64,000 nt of DNA from Nonomuraea indica (GTDB lineage Bacteria; Actinomycetota; Actinomycetes; Streptosporangiales; Streptosporangiaceae), in assembly GCF_002850745.1 (NCBI RefSeq), contig NZ_KZ559485.1, forward strand, positions 28,547 through 92,546. The letters are read 5' to 3'. A program made the translations under genes and the position numbers. Positions 9,251 to 17,872 of the stretch are shown one piece after another. The notes beneath the pieces are model-generated. The model searched no databases. It had not been told where the DNA came from and was given only the letters and a program-made list of their open reading frames with translations. Within the stretch, counting starts at the first letter, position 1. Each line of letters starts with the position of its first letter.

Positions 9251-9294
9251 CAGGACATCCTCGGCGGCCCCGAGCGGAGCCCGGGGGCGCGGTG

Positions 9295-10032
9295 TCAGGC
9301 CGGGGTGAGGAGGCAGAACTCGTTGCCCTCCGGGTCGGCCAGGACCGTCCACGGCACGTCGCCCTGGCCCAGGTCCACGTCGGTGGCGCCGAGAGCCCGC
9401 AGCCTGGCCGCCTCCGCCGCATGATCGTCACCGGGGTACGGCCGGAGGTCGAGATGGGTGCGGTTCTTCACGGTCTTCACGTCGGGCGAGCGGAGAAACT
9501 CGAGGTACGGGCCGACGCCCTTGGCGGAGCGCAGCACCGCGTGATCGTCGGTCACCTCGTGCAGGGCCCAGTCCATCGCCTCGCCCCAGAACCTGGCCAT
9601 GGCCCGCGGATCCACGCAGTCGACCACCACCGCGGCCATCGGCCCGGTGTCCTGATAGATCGGCCGGGGCTCCAGCACGCAGAACTCGTTGCCCTCCGGG
9701 TCGGCCAGGACCGTCCACGGCACGTCCCCCTGGCCCACGTCGGCCGGCGTCGCGCCGAGGTCCCGAAGGCGCGCGACCAGCTCCGCCTGATGGGCCGCGG
9801 AGGTGGTGGCGAGGTCGACGTGCACGCGGTTCTTCACCGTTTTGGGTTCGGGGACGCGAAGGACGTCGACGCAGACGGCGGACGGGTCAGGGTAGGCGAA
9901 GTCCACGGGTTCGACGTTGGTCACGCCGGGTCCCTCACTGGTGACGCCCCAGCCGAGCGCCTCCGCCCAGAACCGGCCGACCACGGAGTCGTCCCGAGCG
10001 TTCATCGCAATCTGAACCAGCCGCGTTGCCAT
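9295..10032 (-). CDS. Tandem-domain VOC (glyoxalase-like) protein
   Basis: A 245-residue protein made of two VOC domains of about 122 residues each. Both halves contain GQGDVPWTVLADPEGNEFC, and both have ARFW or GRFWAEAL near the start, showing internal duplication. VOC proteins include bleomycin-binding proteins, glyoxalases and dioxygenases; this subgroup is of unknown function. The halves share a 48-bp identical DNA segment (9313-9360 and 9679-9726). The gene is convergent with the DUF899 gene. ATG 10032 gives a standard N-terminus (MATRLVQIAMNARD). Confidence 0.82.
   Translation of the reverse strand: MATRLVQIAMNARDDSVVGRFWAEALGWGVTSEGPGVTNVEPVDFAYPDPSAVCVDVLRVPEPKTVKNRVHVDLATTSAAHQAELVARLRDLGATPADVGQGDVPWTVLADPEGNEFCVLEPRPIYQDTGPMAAVVVDCVDPRAMARFWGEAMDWALHEVTDDHAVLRSAKGVGPYLEFLRSPDVKTVKNRTHLDLRPYPGDDHAAEAARLRALGATDVDLGQGDVPWTVLADPEGNEFCLLTPA
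9313..9726. repeat. 48-bp perfect direct repeat inside the VOC gene
   Basis: The 48 bases at 9313-9360 recur exactly at 9679-9726, 366 bp (122 codons, one domain) apart. They encode the same conserved stretch of each VOC domain. Exact nucleotide identity, rather than protein similarity only, points to recent duplication or gene conversion. Confidence 0.8.
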
Positions 10033-10100
10033 GCCGCCGATCCTATTCCCCCGCGCATCCGCCTCCCCTGATCAGGTACTGCGTGAGACGTCACCGCGGC

Positions 10101-10949
10101 TCACAGCATCCGTCGCAGGGCGGTCTCCACGGCGTCGACGAGCGCGTCGCCTTCGGTGCCGGGGTGGCGGGCAAGGCCGAGTTCGACGTCCGGCAGAGCA
10201 GGCAAGGCGTCCGCGTCGTGGCAGGCCATGGCCGGCTCGAGGTTGGCGGGCATGAGCGCCGCGACCCCGAGCCCGGCCCGGAGCGCGGCGAGCACGCCGA
10301 CGAGGCTGTTGCTCTCGAACGCCACCCGCCAGCGGCGCCCGGCGCCTTCCAGCGTTTCCAGCACCGACGTCCGCCAGGCGCACGCGTTCGAGAACAGCAC
10401 GACCGGCAGCGGATCGGCGTCGGCGGCGACCCCCTGCCCCATCGCCCAGACCAGCGGCAGACGCACCGTCCAGCGCGGCGGCCAGGGAAGATCCGGGATC
10501 TCGTCGAGGACGAGCTGGACACGGCCCGTGTCATAGGCCTCCCGCATCGTGGCGCTGGACAGGCTGAGCACCTCCAGCGTCGCGTCGGGGTGCAGCCGCG
10601 CGAGGTCGGCGAGCGCCTGCGGAAGGCGCGAAGCGGCGAGATCCTCCAGGAGCCCCACGCCGCAGTGCCCCGTGAGCGCCCGCCCTGTCTGGGCGAGCGC
10701 CTGTGCCGACAGCGCGAGAATGCGCTCGGCGTAGGGCAGCAGCTCCTCGCCCGCCCGGGTCGGCGAGACGCCGGACGGCGCCCGGTGCAGCAGCGGACTG
10801 CCGACGGCCCTTTCGAGCTTGCGCAACTGCTGGCTGAGCGCGGGCTGGGTATGGCCGAGCGCCGCCGCCGCCCGGCTGATGCTGCCCGCTCGTACGGCCG
10901 TGACGAACGACCGCAGCAGCGCGGTCTCGAGATCGCGTGCCATAAGCAT
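10101..10949 (-). CDS. LysR-family transcriptional regulator
   Basis: A 282-residue LysR protein. The winged HTH is at residues 5-65 (LLRSFVTAVRAGSISRAAAA, then LGHTQPALSQQLRKLERAVG), followed by the two-lobed effector domain. It is divergent from an MFS exporter gene 66 bp away, which it probably controls. The start could be ATG 10949 or ATG 10943; the second gives MARDLETALL, closer to the family norm. A palindrome overlaps both starts, which fits autorepression. Confidence 0.88.
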   Translation of the reverse strand: MLMARDLETALLRSFVTAVRAGSISRAAAALGHTQPALSQQLRKLERAVGSPLLHRAPSGVSPTRAGEELLPYAERILALSAQALAQTGRALTGHCGVGLLEDLAASRLPQALADLARLHPDATLEVLSLSSATMREAYDTGRVQLVLDEIPDLPWPPRWTVRLPLVWAMGQGVAADADPLPVVLFSNACAWRTSVLETLEGAGRRWRVAFESNSLVGVLAALRAGLGVAALMPANLEPAMACHDADALPALPDVELGLARHPGTEGDALVDAVETALRRML

Positions 10950-10958
10950 TCATTATGC
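10940..10958. promoter_or_regulatory. LysR-type operator
   Basis: GCATAA-N7-TTATGC is a 19-bp inverted repeat with 6-bp perfect arms in the LysR/MFS intergenic region. Its core ATAA-N7-TTAT fits the T-N11-A form bound by LysR proteins. It overlaps the possible LysR start codons. Confidence 0.55.
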
Positions 10959-11015
10959 CTGGTCCAACTGATTGACGACTTCCTATGGCCAGGGGGGCGA
11001 CCTAGCGTCAGACCG

Positions 11016-12233
11016 GTGACCAGTTTTCGACAGGTGCTCGCGGTGCCGGGGATGACGCCCCTGCTCGGCATCTCGCTGCTCGCTCGTGCCGCGATCACGG
11101 CGGACGTGACGGCGCTGACGATGTACGTCGTGCTCGCCCTCGACATGAGCTACGCGGCGGCGGGAGGCGTGGCGGCGGCGCTCACCGCCGGTGTCGCGCT
11201 GGGCGGGCCGCTGCTGGGCCGGATGATCGACCGGCGCGGCCTGCGCACCGTGCTGCTGGCCACGGTGGTGCCGCAGATCGTGTTCTGGCTGACCGTGCCT
11301 GTGCTGCCCTACGCGATCCTGCTGGGTGCCTCCTTCGCCGCCGGTCTGCTGATGGTGCCGGTCCAACCGGTGACCAGGCAGGCGATCGCCGCCATGACGA
11401 CGGCGGGGCAGCGGCGGGCGGCGTTCGCGCTGGAGGCGGTGGCGGGCGAGCTGTCGTACATGGTGGGCCCGGCGGTGGTGATCCTGTGCGCGGCGACGCT
11501 GTCCCCCGGCGTGGTGGCATGGGGCGTGGGCGCCGCGATCGTCGCCGGCGGGGCGGGGATCGCCCTGCTCGACCCGCCGCTGCGGGCCGAGGACGAGGCG
11601 GGCGGCGACGCGGCGGACCGGCCCCGGCGCCGGGAGTGGCTGGGGACGCGCATGGCCGCCGTTCTGACGATGGGGTTCGGCGCCACGATGCTGCTCGCCG
11701 GCATCGACCTGGCCATCATCGCCACCCTGGAGGAAGCGGGTCAGGTCTCGTGGGCGGCCATGGTCGTCGCCGTGCTCGGGGTGACGTCCGTCGTGGGCGG
11801 CCTGGTGTACGGAACGCTGGCCCGGCCGCTGCCCACGTGGCTGCTGCTCGGCCTGCTCGGGCTGGCGACGGTTCCCGCCGGACTCGCCCGTGACTGGCCT
11901 TGGCTCTGTGCGGCCGTCATCGCCGCCGGGCTGCTCACCGCACCCACGCTCTCCACGATCTCCGACGCGGTGAGCCGGCTGGCGCCGGCCGGCGTGCGAG
12001 GCGAGGCCACCGGCCTGCAGTCCTCGGCGCTGAGCGCGGGCTTCGCGCTCGGCTCCCCCGTCGTGGGATTGGCGATCGACGCGTCCGTGCCGGCGGGCGG
12101 CTTCGCGGCGGCCGGCCTGGCCGGCCTGCTCGCCGCCCTGACGGGATACCTGCTCTCGCGCCGGTCACCCGCCCCCGCGCCGTCCCCGTCGCCGACCCCC
12201 GAGCCGCGCGACGCCGTCGCGCCTACCCCTTGA
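11016..12233 (+). CDS. MFS efflux transporter
   Basis: A 405-residue major facilitator with about 12 hydrophobic helices. The helix 2-3 loop reads GPLLGRMIDRRGLRTVLL, the MFS motif A (G-x-x-x-D-R-x-G-R-x-x-x-L). The C-terminus is proline-rich (PAPAPSPSPTPEPRD) and probably cytoplasmic. GTG 11016 is chosen because it begins the hydrophobic protein (VTSFRQVLAVPGM); the open frame runs 330 codons further upstream but there it is antisense to LysR. The divergent LysR gene suggests substrate-induced export. Confidence 0.85.
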   Translation: MTSFRQVLAVPGMTPLLGISLLARAAITADVTALTMYVVLALDMSYAAAGGVAAALTAGVALGGPLLGRMIDRRGLRTVLLATVVPQIVFWLTVPVLPYAILLGASFAAGLLMVPVQPVTRQAIAAMTTAGQRRAAFALEAVAGELSYMVGPAVVILCAATLSPGVVAWGVGAAIVAGGAGIALLDPPLRAEDEAGGDAADRPRRREWLGTRMAAVLTMGFGATMLLAGIDLAIIATLEEAGQVSWAAMVVAVLGVTSVVGGLVYGTLARPLPTWLLLGLLGLATVPAGLARDWPWLCAAVIAAGLLTAPTLSTISDAVSRLAPAGVRGEATGLQSSALSAGFALGSPVVGLAIDASVPAGGFAAAGLAGLLAALTGYLLSRRSPAPAPSPSPTPEPRDAVAPTP

Positions 12234-12281
12234 CGTCCGGCTCGGTACGGCCTCCCGAAGCCACTCCCTCCGCACAGACGG

Positions 12282-12312
12282 TTGATCTCAACTGTGGTTG
12301 AGCTTGCATGAT
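12282..12312 (+). promoter_or_regulatory. MerR-type promoter with 19-bp spacer
   Basis: A -35-like TTGATC (12282-12287) and -10-like CATGAT (12307-12312) are 19 bp apart. Within this space is the perfect inverted repeat CTCAAC-TGTG-GTTGAG (12287-12302). An over-long spacer holding a palindrome is the hallmark of MerR/SoxR-family promoters. It points toward the small ORF and the DsbA-like gene. No MerR gene is in the window, so a distant regulator would be needed. Confidence 0.45.
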
Positions 12313-12360
12313 GGCGGCCGGGGCATCGCCCCCGCATCCGGCCTTGTGAGGAGTGTGCCC

Positions 12361-12441
12361 GTGAGCACGGATTCAGGTTTCCGCTCGACCATCGACCACA
12401 CCTTGATGGCTTCGAGGGCGAGCGAGGGACCACGTTCATGA
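12361..12441 (+). CDS. 26-residue upstream ORF coupled to the FrnE-like gene
   Basis: GTG 12361 is preceded by GAGGAG seven bases upstream and opens a 26-codon frame (MSTDSGFRSTIDHTLMASRA, then SEGPRS). Its TGA overlaps the ATG of the DsbA/FrnE-like gene as ATGA. The downstream gene has no strong ribosome site of its own, so this peptide may serve to deliver ribosomes to it. No homology was recognised. It could also be chance, but a good ribosome site plus a perfect overlap argue for translation. Confidence 0.45.
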   Translation: MSTDSGFRSTIDHTLMASRASEGPRS

Positions 12442-13061
12442 AGCTCGAGATGTACGCCGATGTGCTGTGCCCCTGGTGCTACATCGGCAAGAGACGCCTG
12501 ACGGCCGCCCTGGCCGGGCAGCCCGGCCGCGACAGCATCGAGATCGTCTGGCGCGGCTACGAGCTGGCGCCGGACGAGAGCCGGACCCCGGGCCCGACCG
12601 CCGCGGAGGCCATGACCGGCTGGTGGGGCGAGCAGGCGCCCGTCCGCATCGCCCGGATCCGGTCGCTCGGCGCGGCCGAAGGCCTGGAGCTGAACCTCCA
12701 CCTGGCCCGCCCGGTGAACACCTTCGACGCGCACCGCCTCGTCAAGCTCGCCGCCGACCACGGCCGCGCCGACCACATGATGGAGCTGCTGCTGCACGCG
12801 TACCACACCGCTGGGGACAACGTGGCCGACCCGCGGGTCCTGCAGCGGCTGGGCGGCGAGGCCGGGCTGGACACCGAGGACGTACGCGCGGTCCTGGACG
12901 GCGACGACTACGCCGGCGACGTCCACGCCGACCGGCGCCGCGCGGCGCAGCACGGCGTCACCAGCGTGCCCAGCCTCGTGATCGACGGGCGCCCGCCGGT
13001 TCCCGGAGTCCAGCCGGTCGCCGATCTGCGGGTGCTCCTGCGCAACGACCCGACCGGCTGA
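12438..13061 (+). CDS. DsbA-family oxidoreductase, FrnE-like
   Basis: A 207-residue protein of the FrnE group of the DsbA superfamily, cytoplasmic thiol oxidoreductases or isomerases. The CxxC active site CPWC lies at residues 12-15 (YADVLCPWCYIGKRRL), and the cis-Pro motif is GVTSVPSLVID near residue 180. There is no signal peptide. The ATG overlaps the stop of a 26-codon upstream ORF. A MerR-type promoter pattern lies 126-156 bp upstream, which would suit a redox- or thiol-stress gene. Confidence 0.88.
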   Translation: MKLEMYADVLCPWCYIGKRRLTAALAGQPGRDSIEIVWRGYELAPDESRTPGPTAAEAMTGWWGEQAPVRIARIRSLGAAEGLELNLHLARPVNTFDAHRLVKLAADHGRADHMMELLLHAYHTAGDNVADPRVLQRLGGEAGLDTEDVRAVLDGDDYAGDVHADRRRAAQHGVTSVPSLVIDGRPPVPGVQPVADLRVLLRNDPTG

Positions 13062-13125
13062 CCCGCCGTCCCGATCGACCCTGACCAGCCGGGCCGACGG
13101 ACAGCCCGTCACACGATCTCCTCCG

Positions 13126-13746
13126 TCACCCCGGCCGCCCCGTGCCCGCGATCTCGTCCAGGGAGAGCGGGCCGGTCAGGTAGCGCTGGACGGTGGGCGC
13201 GACCACGGCCACCACCTGGCCGGCGGACATCGAGGCCAGCGGGTCCACCTTGAGCATGTAGCGGATCATGGCCAGGCCGAGCAGTTGCGAGGCGGTCAGC
13301 AGGGCGCGGATCTCGGCGTGGTCGCCGGACAGGCGGCGAGTGACCGGGCCGAGCAGCTCTCGGCTCGTCAGCTCCTTCAGCAGCTCGGCCGCCGCCGGCG
13401 TGGCGGCGGCGGCGTGCAGCACGGCCGAGAGGTCGGGGCCGTGCGCCGGGTCCTCCCACACCTCCAGGTATTTCGTCACGAGCCGTTCGCCGATGTGCGC
13501 CTCGTCGCCGTCGAAGGCCCCGACCAGCAGCGCGACCGGCAGGCTGGTGTTGATCGCGGCACTGAACAGCCCGTCCTTGTTGCCGAAGAAGTGCATCACG
13601 AGGGCGGGATCGACCCCTGCCGCCCGCGCCACGCCCCTGATCGTCGTGCCGCCGTAACCATGTGCCTTGAAGGACTCCATCGCCGCCTCCAGGATCTCCT
13701 GCCTGGTCTGCGGGTTTCCCGGTCGTCTTCCACGTTCGTCGGCCAT
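13126..13746 (-). CDS. TetR-family repressor
   Basis: From ATG 13746 the protein has 206 residues. The HTH reads TRQEILEAAMESFKAHGYGG, then IRGVARAAGVDPALVMHFFG. The C-terminal part resembles the TetR_C domain common in actinobacteria (LVTKYLEVWED, RYMLKVDPLASM). An alternative start at 13758 adds only four residues. It is divergent from a membrane protein gene, with an inverted repeat between them, and probably represses it. Confidence 0.87.
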   Translation of the reverse strand: MADERGRRPGNPQTRQEILEAAMESFKAHGYGGTTIRGVARAAGVDPALVMHFFGNKDGLFSAAINTSLPVALLVGAFDGDEAHIGERLVTKYLEVWEDPAHGPDLSAVLHAAAATPAAAELLKELTSRELLGPVTRRLSGDHAEIRALLTASQLLGLAMIRYMLKVDPLASMSAGQVVAVVAPTVQRYLTGPLSLDEIAGTGRPG

Positions 13747-13752
13747 GGGGCT

Positions 13753-13790
13753 ATTCAACCATGTGGAATTGCTCTACCGTAGAATTCAAC
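13753..13790. promoter_or_regulatory. Putative TetR operator, tetR/membrane-protein intergenic region
   Basis: ATTCAAC is repeated at 13753-13759 and 13784-13790. Between them GAATT-GCT-CTAC-C-GTAG-AATTC (13766-13787) forms an imperfect palindrome centred on CTACCGTAG. The position just upstream of the tetR start suits autoregulation. Confidence 0.45.
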
Positions 13791-13908
13791 ACCGATGAAG
13801 TCATCAGGTGGTGAAAGTCGAGCACGGGGAGACGTCCCGCCATCGGGCAAGCGCGTACCGGCTCGCCCGGTCACCACGTGCCTCACCCGTTCTTCTGGAG
13901 GAGTAGCC

Positions 13909-14973
13909 ATGGCCGCTCAAGCCGCCCCGGCAGCCGCCACGCCACCGTCGCCCTGGTCGACGGTGGCCAGGGCAGTCGTCCTTCTCACCGCGATCGTCTC
14001 CGTGATGCTCATCGCCTTCGCCTGGCCGTCGGTGCGTGCGTCGGTGCACGATGTGCCGATCGCCGTCGCCGGGCCGGCCGCCGCGGCCGAGCGCATCCGC
14101 ACCGCTCTGGACCTACGCCTGCCGGACGGCTTCGAGATCACCGAGGTCGCCGACACCGCGGCCGCCGAACGATTGATCCGCGACCGGGAGGTGTACGGGG
14201 CGATCGACGTCAGCTCCGGCACCCCGCAGGTCATCATCGCCTCCGCCGGCAGCGCAGCGGTCGCCCAGACCCTGCAGGGCGTCGCGGCCGCGCTCGGCCA
14301 GGCGCAGGCGCCCGGCGCCGGTCCGGCGGCCGCCGTCCGCGATCTCGCCGCGCTGCCGGCCGACGACCCGCGTGGCGCCGGTCTGGCCGCCGGAGCCCTG
14401 CCCCTCGTCATGGCCGGACTGCTCGCCGTGCTGCTGCTGACCAGACTCGTCAGCGGCACCGCCCGGAGGGTCACCGGAGCGCTCGCCTTCGCGATCACCG
14501 GCGGCCTGGCCGCGGCAGCGATCCTGCAGTTCTGGCTCGGCTCGCTCACCGGCTCCTACTGGGCCAACAGCGGCGCCATCGCCCTGACCATCGCGGCCAC
14601 CGCCCTCAGCATCCTCGGATTGGAGGCACTGTTCGGACTCGTCGGCTTCGGACTCGGTGCCGTCACCATGATGCTCATCGGCAATCCCCTGTCGGGTACC
14701 GCGACCGCTCCCGAGATGCTGCCCGGCTGGTCCGGCGTCCTCGGTCAGCTGCTGCCGCCCGGGGCCGGCGGCCAGCTGCTGCGCTCCACCGCCTTCTTCG
14801 ACGGCCATGGCGCCACCCACCCCGTCACCGTCCTCGCGGCCTGGCTCACGGTCGGGGCGATGCTGTGCCTGGCCGGCGGCCTGCGCGCACGCCGCGGCCC
14901 CGCTGTCGGGGCGCGACATGTGCGGACGGCCGCACCCCCCCACTCCTACGCGCCGGCGACCCCGCGAGGTTGA
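13909..14973 (+). CDS. ABC-2/YhgE-like integral membrane protein
   Basis: A 354-residue membrane protein. One helix lies near the N-terminus (VVLLTAIVSVMLIAFAW, about residues 20-40). A roughly 130-residue alanine-rich outer loop follows, then five or six helices from about residue 160. This topology, with an external domain after helix 1, is that of DUF3533/YhgE-Pip and ABC-2 permease-like proteins; it has no ATP-binding part. ATG 13909 follows GGAGGAG. The divergent TetR gene suggests inducible expression, probably in export or stress tolerance. The exact role is unknown. Confidence 0.65.
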   Translation: MAAQAAPAAATPPSPWSTVARAVVLLTAIVSVMLIAFAWPSVRASVHDVPIAVAGPAAAAERIRTALDLRLPDGFEITEVADTAAAERLIRDREVYGAIDVSSGTPQVIIASAGSAAVAQTLQGVAAALGQAQAPGAGPAAAVRDLAALPADDPRGAGLAAGALPLVMAGLLAVLLLTRLVSGTARRVTGALAFAITGGLAAAAILQFWLGSLTGSYWANSGAIALTIAATALSILGLEALFGLVGFGLGAVTMMLIGNPLSGTATAPEMLPGWSGVLGQLLPPGAGGQLLRSTAFFDGHGATHPVTVLAAWLTVGAMLCLAGGLRARRGPAVGARHVRTAAPPHSYAPATPRG

Positions 14974-15156
14974 CGGCCCTCCGGGCACCGCTCGGCGGTC
15001 CCTGGTCGGCTCGGGGTCTGGATGTGGCCCGGAAGGAGGACGTCGTCGTCCTGTGCGGGGACAGCCCGGCAGGTCGGGGGTGGCCGGTACGAGTTACGTG
15101 GGCGAGGTCACCGGCGGGCACTGCACGTCAGTCAGGTCTATCACTGGAGGTCATCG

Positions 15157-16380
15157 ATGATGGAAAGCGTCACCGGCGAGTCGGCCGATGTGGAACTGCC
15201 GGTCGAACGTGGCTGCCCGTTCGCCCCGCCCGCCGAGTACGAGCGGCTGCGCGCGCGGGCGCCGATCAGCAAGATCCGTCTGGCCGGCGACGGCGAGGCG
15301 TGGTGGGTGTCCGGGCATGACCAGGCCCGTGCCGTTCTCGCCGACTCCCGTTTCTCCTCCGACAGGCGCAGGGACGGCTTCCCGCTCTTCACCCTCGACG
15401 CGGAGACCCTGCGGCAGCTCCGCAGCCAGCCGCCGCTGATGCTCGGCATGGACGGCGCCGAACACTCCGCGGCCCGCCGTCCGGTGATCGGCGAGTTCAC
15501 CGTGAGGCGGCTGGCCGGGCTGCGCCCGCGGATCCAGGAGATCGTCGACCGCTTCGTCGACGACATGCTCGCCACCGGCCGGCGGCCGGTCGACCTGGTG
15601 CGGGCGCTGTCCCTGCCGGTGCCGTCACTGGTCATCTGCGAACTGCTCGGCGTCCCCTACACCGACCACGACTTCTTCCAGAGCCGCACCGCCATGATGG
15701 TCAGCCGGACGTCGCCGGAAGACCGCCGGCGAGCCCTCGCCGAACTGCGCGCCTACATCGACGACCTGATCACTCGCAAGGAGTCCGAACCCGGCGACGA
15801 CCTGTTCGGCCGGCAGATCGCCCGGCAGCGCCAGGAAGGCGCGCTCGACCACGCGGCCCTGGTGGGCCTGGCCTTCCTGCTGCTGACCGCCGGGCACGAG
15901 ACCACGGCGAACATGATCTCGCTCGGCGTGGTCGGGCTGCTCACCCATCCCGACCAACTGGCCCTGGTCAAGGCCGACCCGGACAGGACGCCCATGGCCG
16001 TGGAGGAGCTGCTGCGCTTCTTCTCCATCGCCGACGGGGTCACCTCCCGGCTGGCGACCGAGGACGTGCAGATCGGCGGGGCGCGCATCAAAGCCGGCGA
16101 GGGCGTCATCGTTTCGATCCTGTCGGCCAACTGGGACCCGGCGGCGTTCGAGGACCCGGCCGAGCTGGACGTCGAACGCGGTGCCCGCCACCACGTCGCC
16201 TTCGGGTTCGGCCCGCACCAGTGCCTCGGCCAGAACCTGGCCCGGATGGAGCTGCAGATCGTCTTCGACACGCTGTTCCGCCGCATCCCGACCCTGCGGC
16301 TCGCCGCACCGGTCGACGAGCTGCCGTTCAAGAGCGACGCCGTCATCTACGGCGTGCACGAGCTCCCGGTCACCTGGTGA
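15157..16380 (+). CDS. Cytochrome P450, first of a P450-ferredoxin-reductase set
   Basis: A 407-residue P450 with ATG 15157 six bases after CTGGAGG. The I-helix is AGHETT, the K-helix is EELLR, and the heme loop is FGFGPHQCLG with Cys at about residue 356. The sequence is of the CYP105/CYP107-like soluble type. A 3Fe-4S ferredoxin gene starts 10 bp downstream and a flavin reductase 96 bp after that, so the three probably form a complete electron-transfer chain. The substrate is unknown. Confidence 0.93.
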   Translation: MMESVTGESADVELPVERGCPFAPPAEYERLRARAPISKIRLAGDGEAWWVSGHDQARAVLADSRFSSDRRRDGFPLFTLDAETLRQLRSQPPLMLGMDGAEHSAARRPVIGEFTVRRLAGLRPRIQEIVDRFVDDMLATGRRPVDLVRALSLPVPSLVICELLGVPYTDHDFFQSRTAMMVSRTSPEDRRRALAELRAYIDDLITRKESEPGDDLFGRQIARQRQEGALDHAALVGLAFLLLTAGHETTANMISLGVVGLLTHPDQLALVKADPDRTPMAVEELLRFFSIADGVTSRLATEDVQIGGARIKAGEGVIVSILSANWDPAAFEDPAELDVERGARHHVAFGFGPHQCLGQNLARMELQIVFDTLFRRIPTLRLAAPVDELPFKSDAVIYGVHELPVTW

Positions 16381-16390
16381 GGAGGGCCTG

Positions 16391-16585
16391 ATGCGGATCA
16401 AAGCGGACACCGGCCTCTGCGTCGGCTCCGGCCAGTGCGTCCTGACCGTCCCGGCCGTGTTCGACCAGGGCGACGACGGCATCGTGGTCCTGCTGACCGA
16501 CCGCCCCGACGACGAGACCGCGGCACGGGCGCGGCACGCCGTCACCCTCTGCCCCTCGCGAGCCCTGTCCATCCTGCGGGAGTAG
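16391..16585 (+). CDS. 3Fe-4S ferredoxin
   Basis: A 64-residue ferredoxin of the kind paired with actinobacterial P450s. Cluster ligands are Cys10 and Cys16 (C-x5-C in CVGSGQC) and the late Cys in LCPSRAL. The second cysteine of a classic 4Fe-4S motif is missing, which indicates a 3Fe-4S cluster. Ten bases separate it from the P450 stop, and GGAGGG precedes the ATG. It likely delivers electrons to the P450 just upstream. Confidence 0.92.
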   Translation: MRIKADTGLCVGSGQCVLTVPAVFDQGDDGIVVLLTDRPDDETAARARHAVTLCPSRALSILRE

Positions 16586-16681
16586 GCGCGCCTCGGACGG
16601 ACCACGCGCTCGCGCCAAGAGAGGGCTACGCCCTCACCCCGTCCCGCTCAACTCACCGAAAGCAAAGGACAGGAGCACCAC

Positions 16682-17872
16682 ATGAAACACCGCATCGTCG
16701 TCCTCGGCGCCGGCTATGCCGGCGCCTACGTGGCCGGGAACCTGGCCCGCCGGCTGTCCCGGGCGGACACCGAGATCACCGTCGTCAACGCCGTGCCGTA
16801 CTTCGTCCAGCGCATGCGGATGCACCAGCTCGTGGCCGGCCAGGACGTGAAGGCTCCGCAGCTCGCCGACGTCTTCGCGAACACGGGGATACGGCTGTGC
16901 CTGGACCGTGTCACCGCCCTCGACCCCGAGCGCCAGGTCGCCACCGTGGCCAACGGCGGCGAGCTCGGCTACGACACGCTTGTCTACGCGCTCGGCAGCC
17001 AGGGCGCCGACCACGGCGTCCCCGGCGTGGCCGAGCACGCCTTCGACGTCGCCGCCCGGCCGTCGGCGCTGCGCCTGCGCGAGCGCCTGGACACCCTGGA
17101 CAGGCGGCGCGAAGGCGGGAACGTGGTGGTCGTCGGCGACGGGTGGACCGGCATCGAGACCGCCACCGAGATCGCCGAGTCCCGGCCAGGCCTGTCGGTG
17201 ACGCTGGTCGCCCGCGGCGAGCTTGGCGCCCGGCTCGCCGCCGGAGCCCGCCGCCACCTGCGCCGGGCCTGCGACCGGCTGGGCGTCACCGTCGTGGAGC
17301 ACACCAGCGTCGAAGCCGTCGAAGCGACCCGGGTGCTGTGCTCCGACGGCACCGCCCTGGCCTCCGACGCGACCGCGTGGACGGCCGGGTTCGCGGTCAG
17401 CCCCATTGCCGCCGCCGCCGGACTGGAGGTCACGAGGAACGGTCAGGTCGTCGTCGATCGCACCATGCGGTCGGTTTCGCACCCGAACGTCTACGCCATC
17501 GGCGACAGCGTCTGTGCCGTCGGCGACAACGGCCGGCCGCTCCCGATGTCCTGCGCTTCGGCGGGGTACACCGGCAATCAGGCCATCCAGGCGATCGTGG
17601 CACGACTCACCGGCCGCGAGGTCACCAGGACCAAGCTGGTCTACACCTACAACCACATCAGCCTCGGGCGGCGGGACGGGATCCTGCAGACGTTCGATGA
17701 CCGAGGACAGCCGAAGCCGAAGTACGAGGGCGGCTGGAAACCCGCACGGGTCAAGGAGGGCATCATCAAGACAGCGCTCTGGTCCACCTCGCACCCGACC
17801 TTCGGCCTGCCCAGGCGCAGGCGCCACCTGGCCACCGTGCCAGGTCTGTCCGCCGAGAATGCGGTCGTGTAA
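16682..17872 (+). CDS. FAD/NAD(P)H-dependent reductase, NDH-2-like
   Basis: A 396-residue pyridine-nucleotide flavoprotein. The FAD motif is VLGAGYAGAYVAGNLA at the N-terminus, the NAD(P)H motif is VVVVGDGWTGIETATEIAES near residue 150, and the C-terminal FAD motif is VYAIGDS. The shape is that of type II NADH dehydrogenases and ferredoxin reductases. It follows the P450 and ferredoxin on the same strand, so reduction of that ferredoxin is plausible but inferred. Respiratory quinone reduction is the alternative; no membrane-anchoring helix is obvious. Confidence 0.82.
   Translation: MKHRIVVLGAGYAGAYVAGNLARRLSRADTEITVVNAVPYFVQRMRMHQLVAGQDVKAPQLADVFANTGIRLCLDRVTALDPERQVATVANGGELGYDTLVYALGSQGADHGVPGVAEHAFDVAARPSALRLRERLDTLDRRREGGNVVVVGDGWTGIETATEIAESRPGLSVTLVARGELGARLAAGARRHLRRACDRLGVTVVEHTSVEAVEATRVLCSDGTALASDATAWTAGFAVSPIAAAAGLEVTRNGQVVVDRTMRSVSHPNVYAIGDSVCAVGDNGRPLPMSCASAGYTGNQAIQAIVARLTGREVTRTKLVYTYNHISLGRRDGILQTFDDRGQPKPKYEGGWKPARVKEGIIKTALWSTSHPTFGLPRRRRHLATVPGLSAENAVV

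Noticed and set aside
10026..11015. Long open extension in front of the MFS gene
   Set aside because: It lies antisense to the LysR gene and reads as low-complexity Arg/Gly-rich sequence. The membrane protein begins at GTG 11016.
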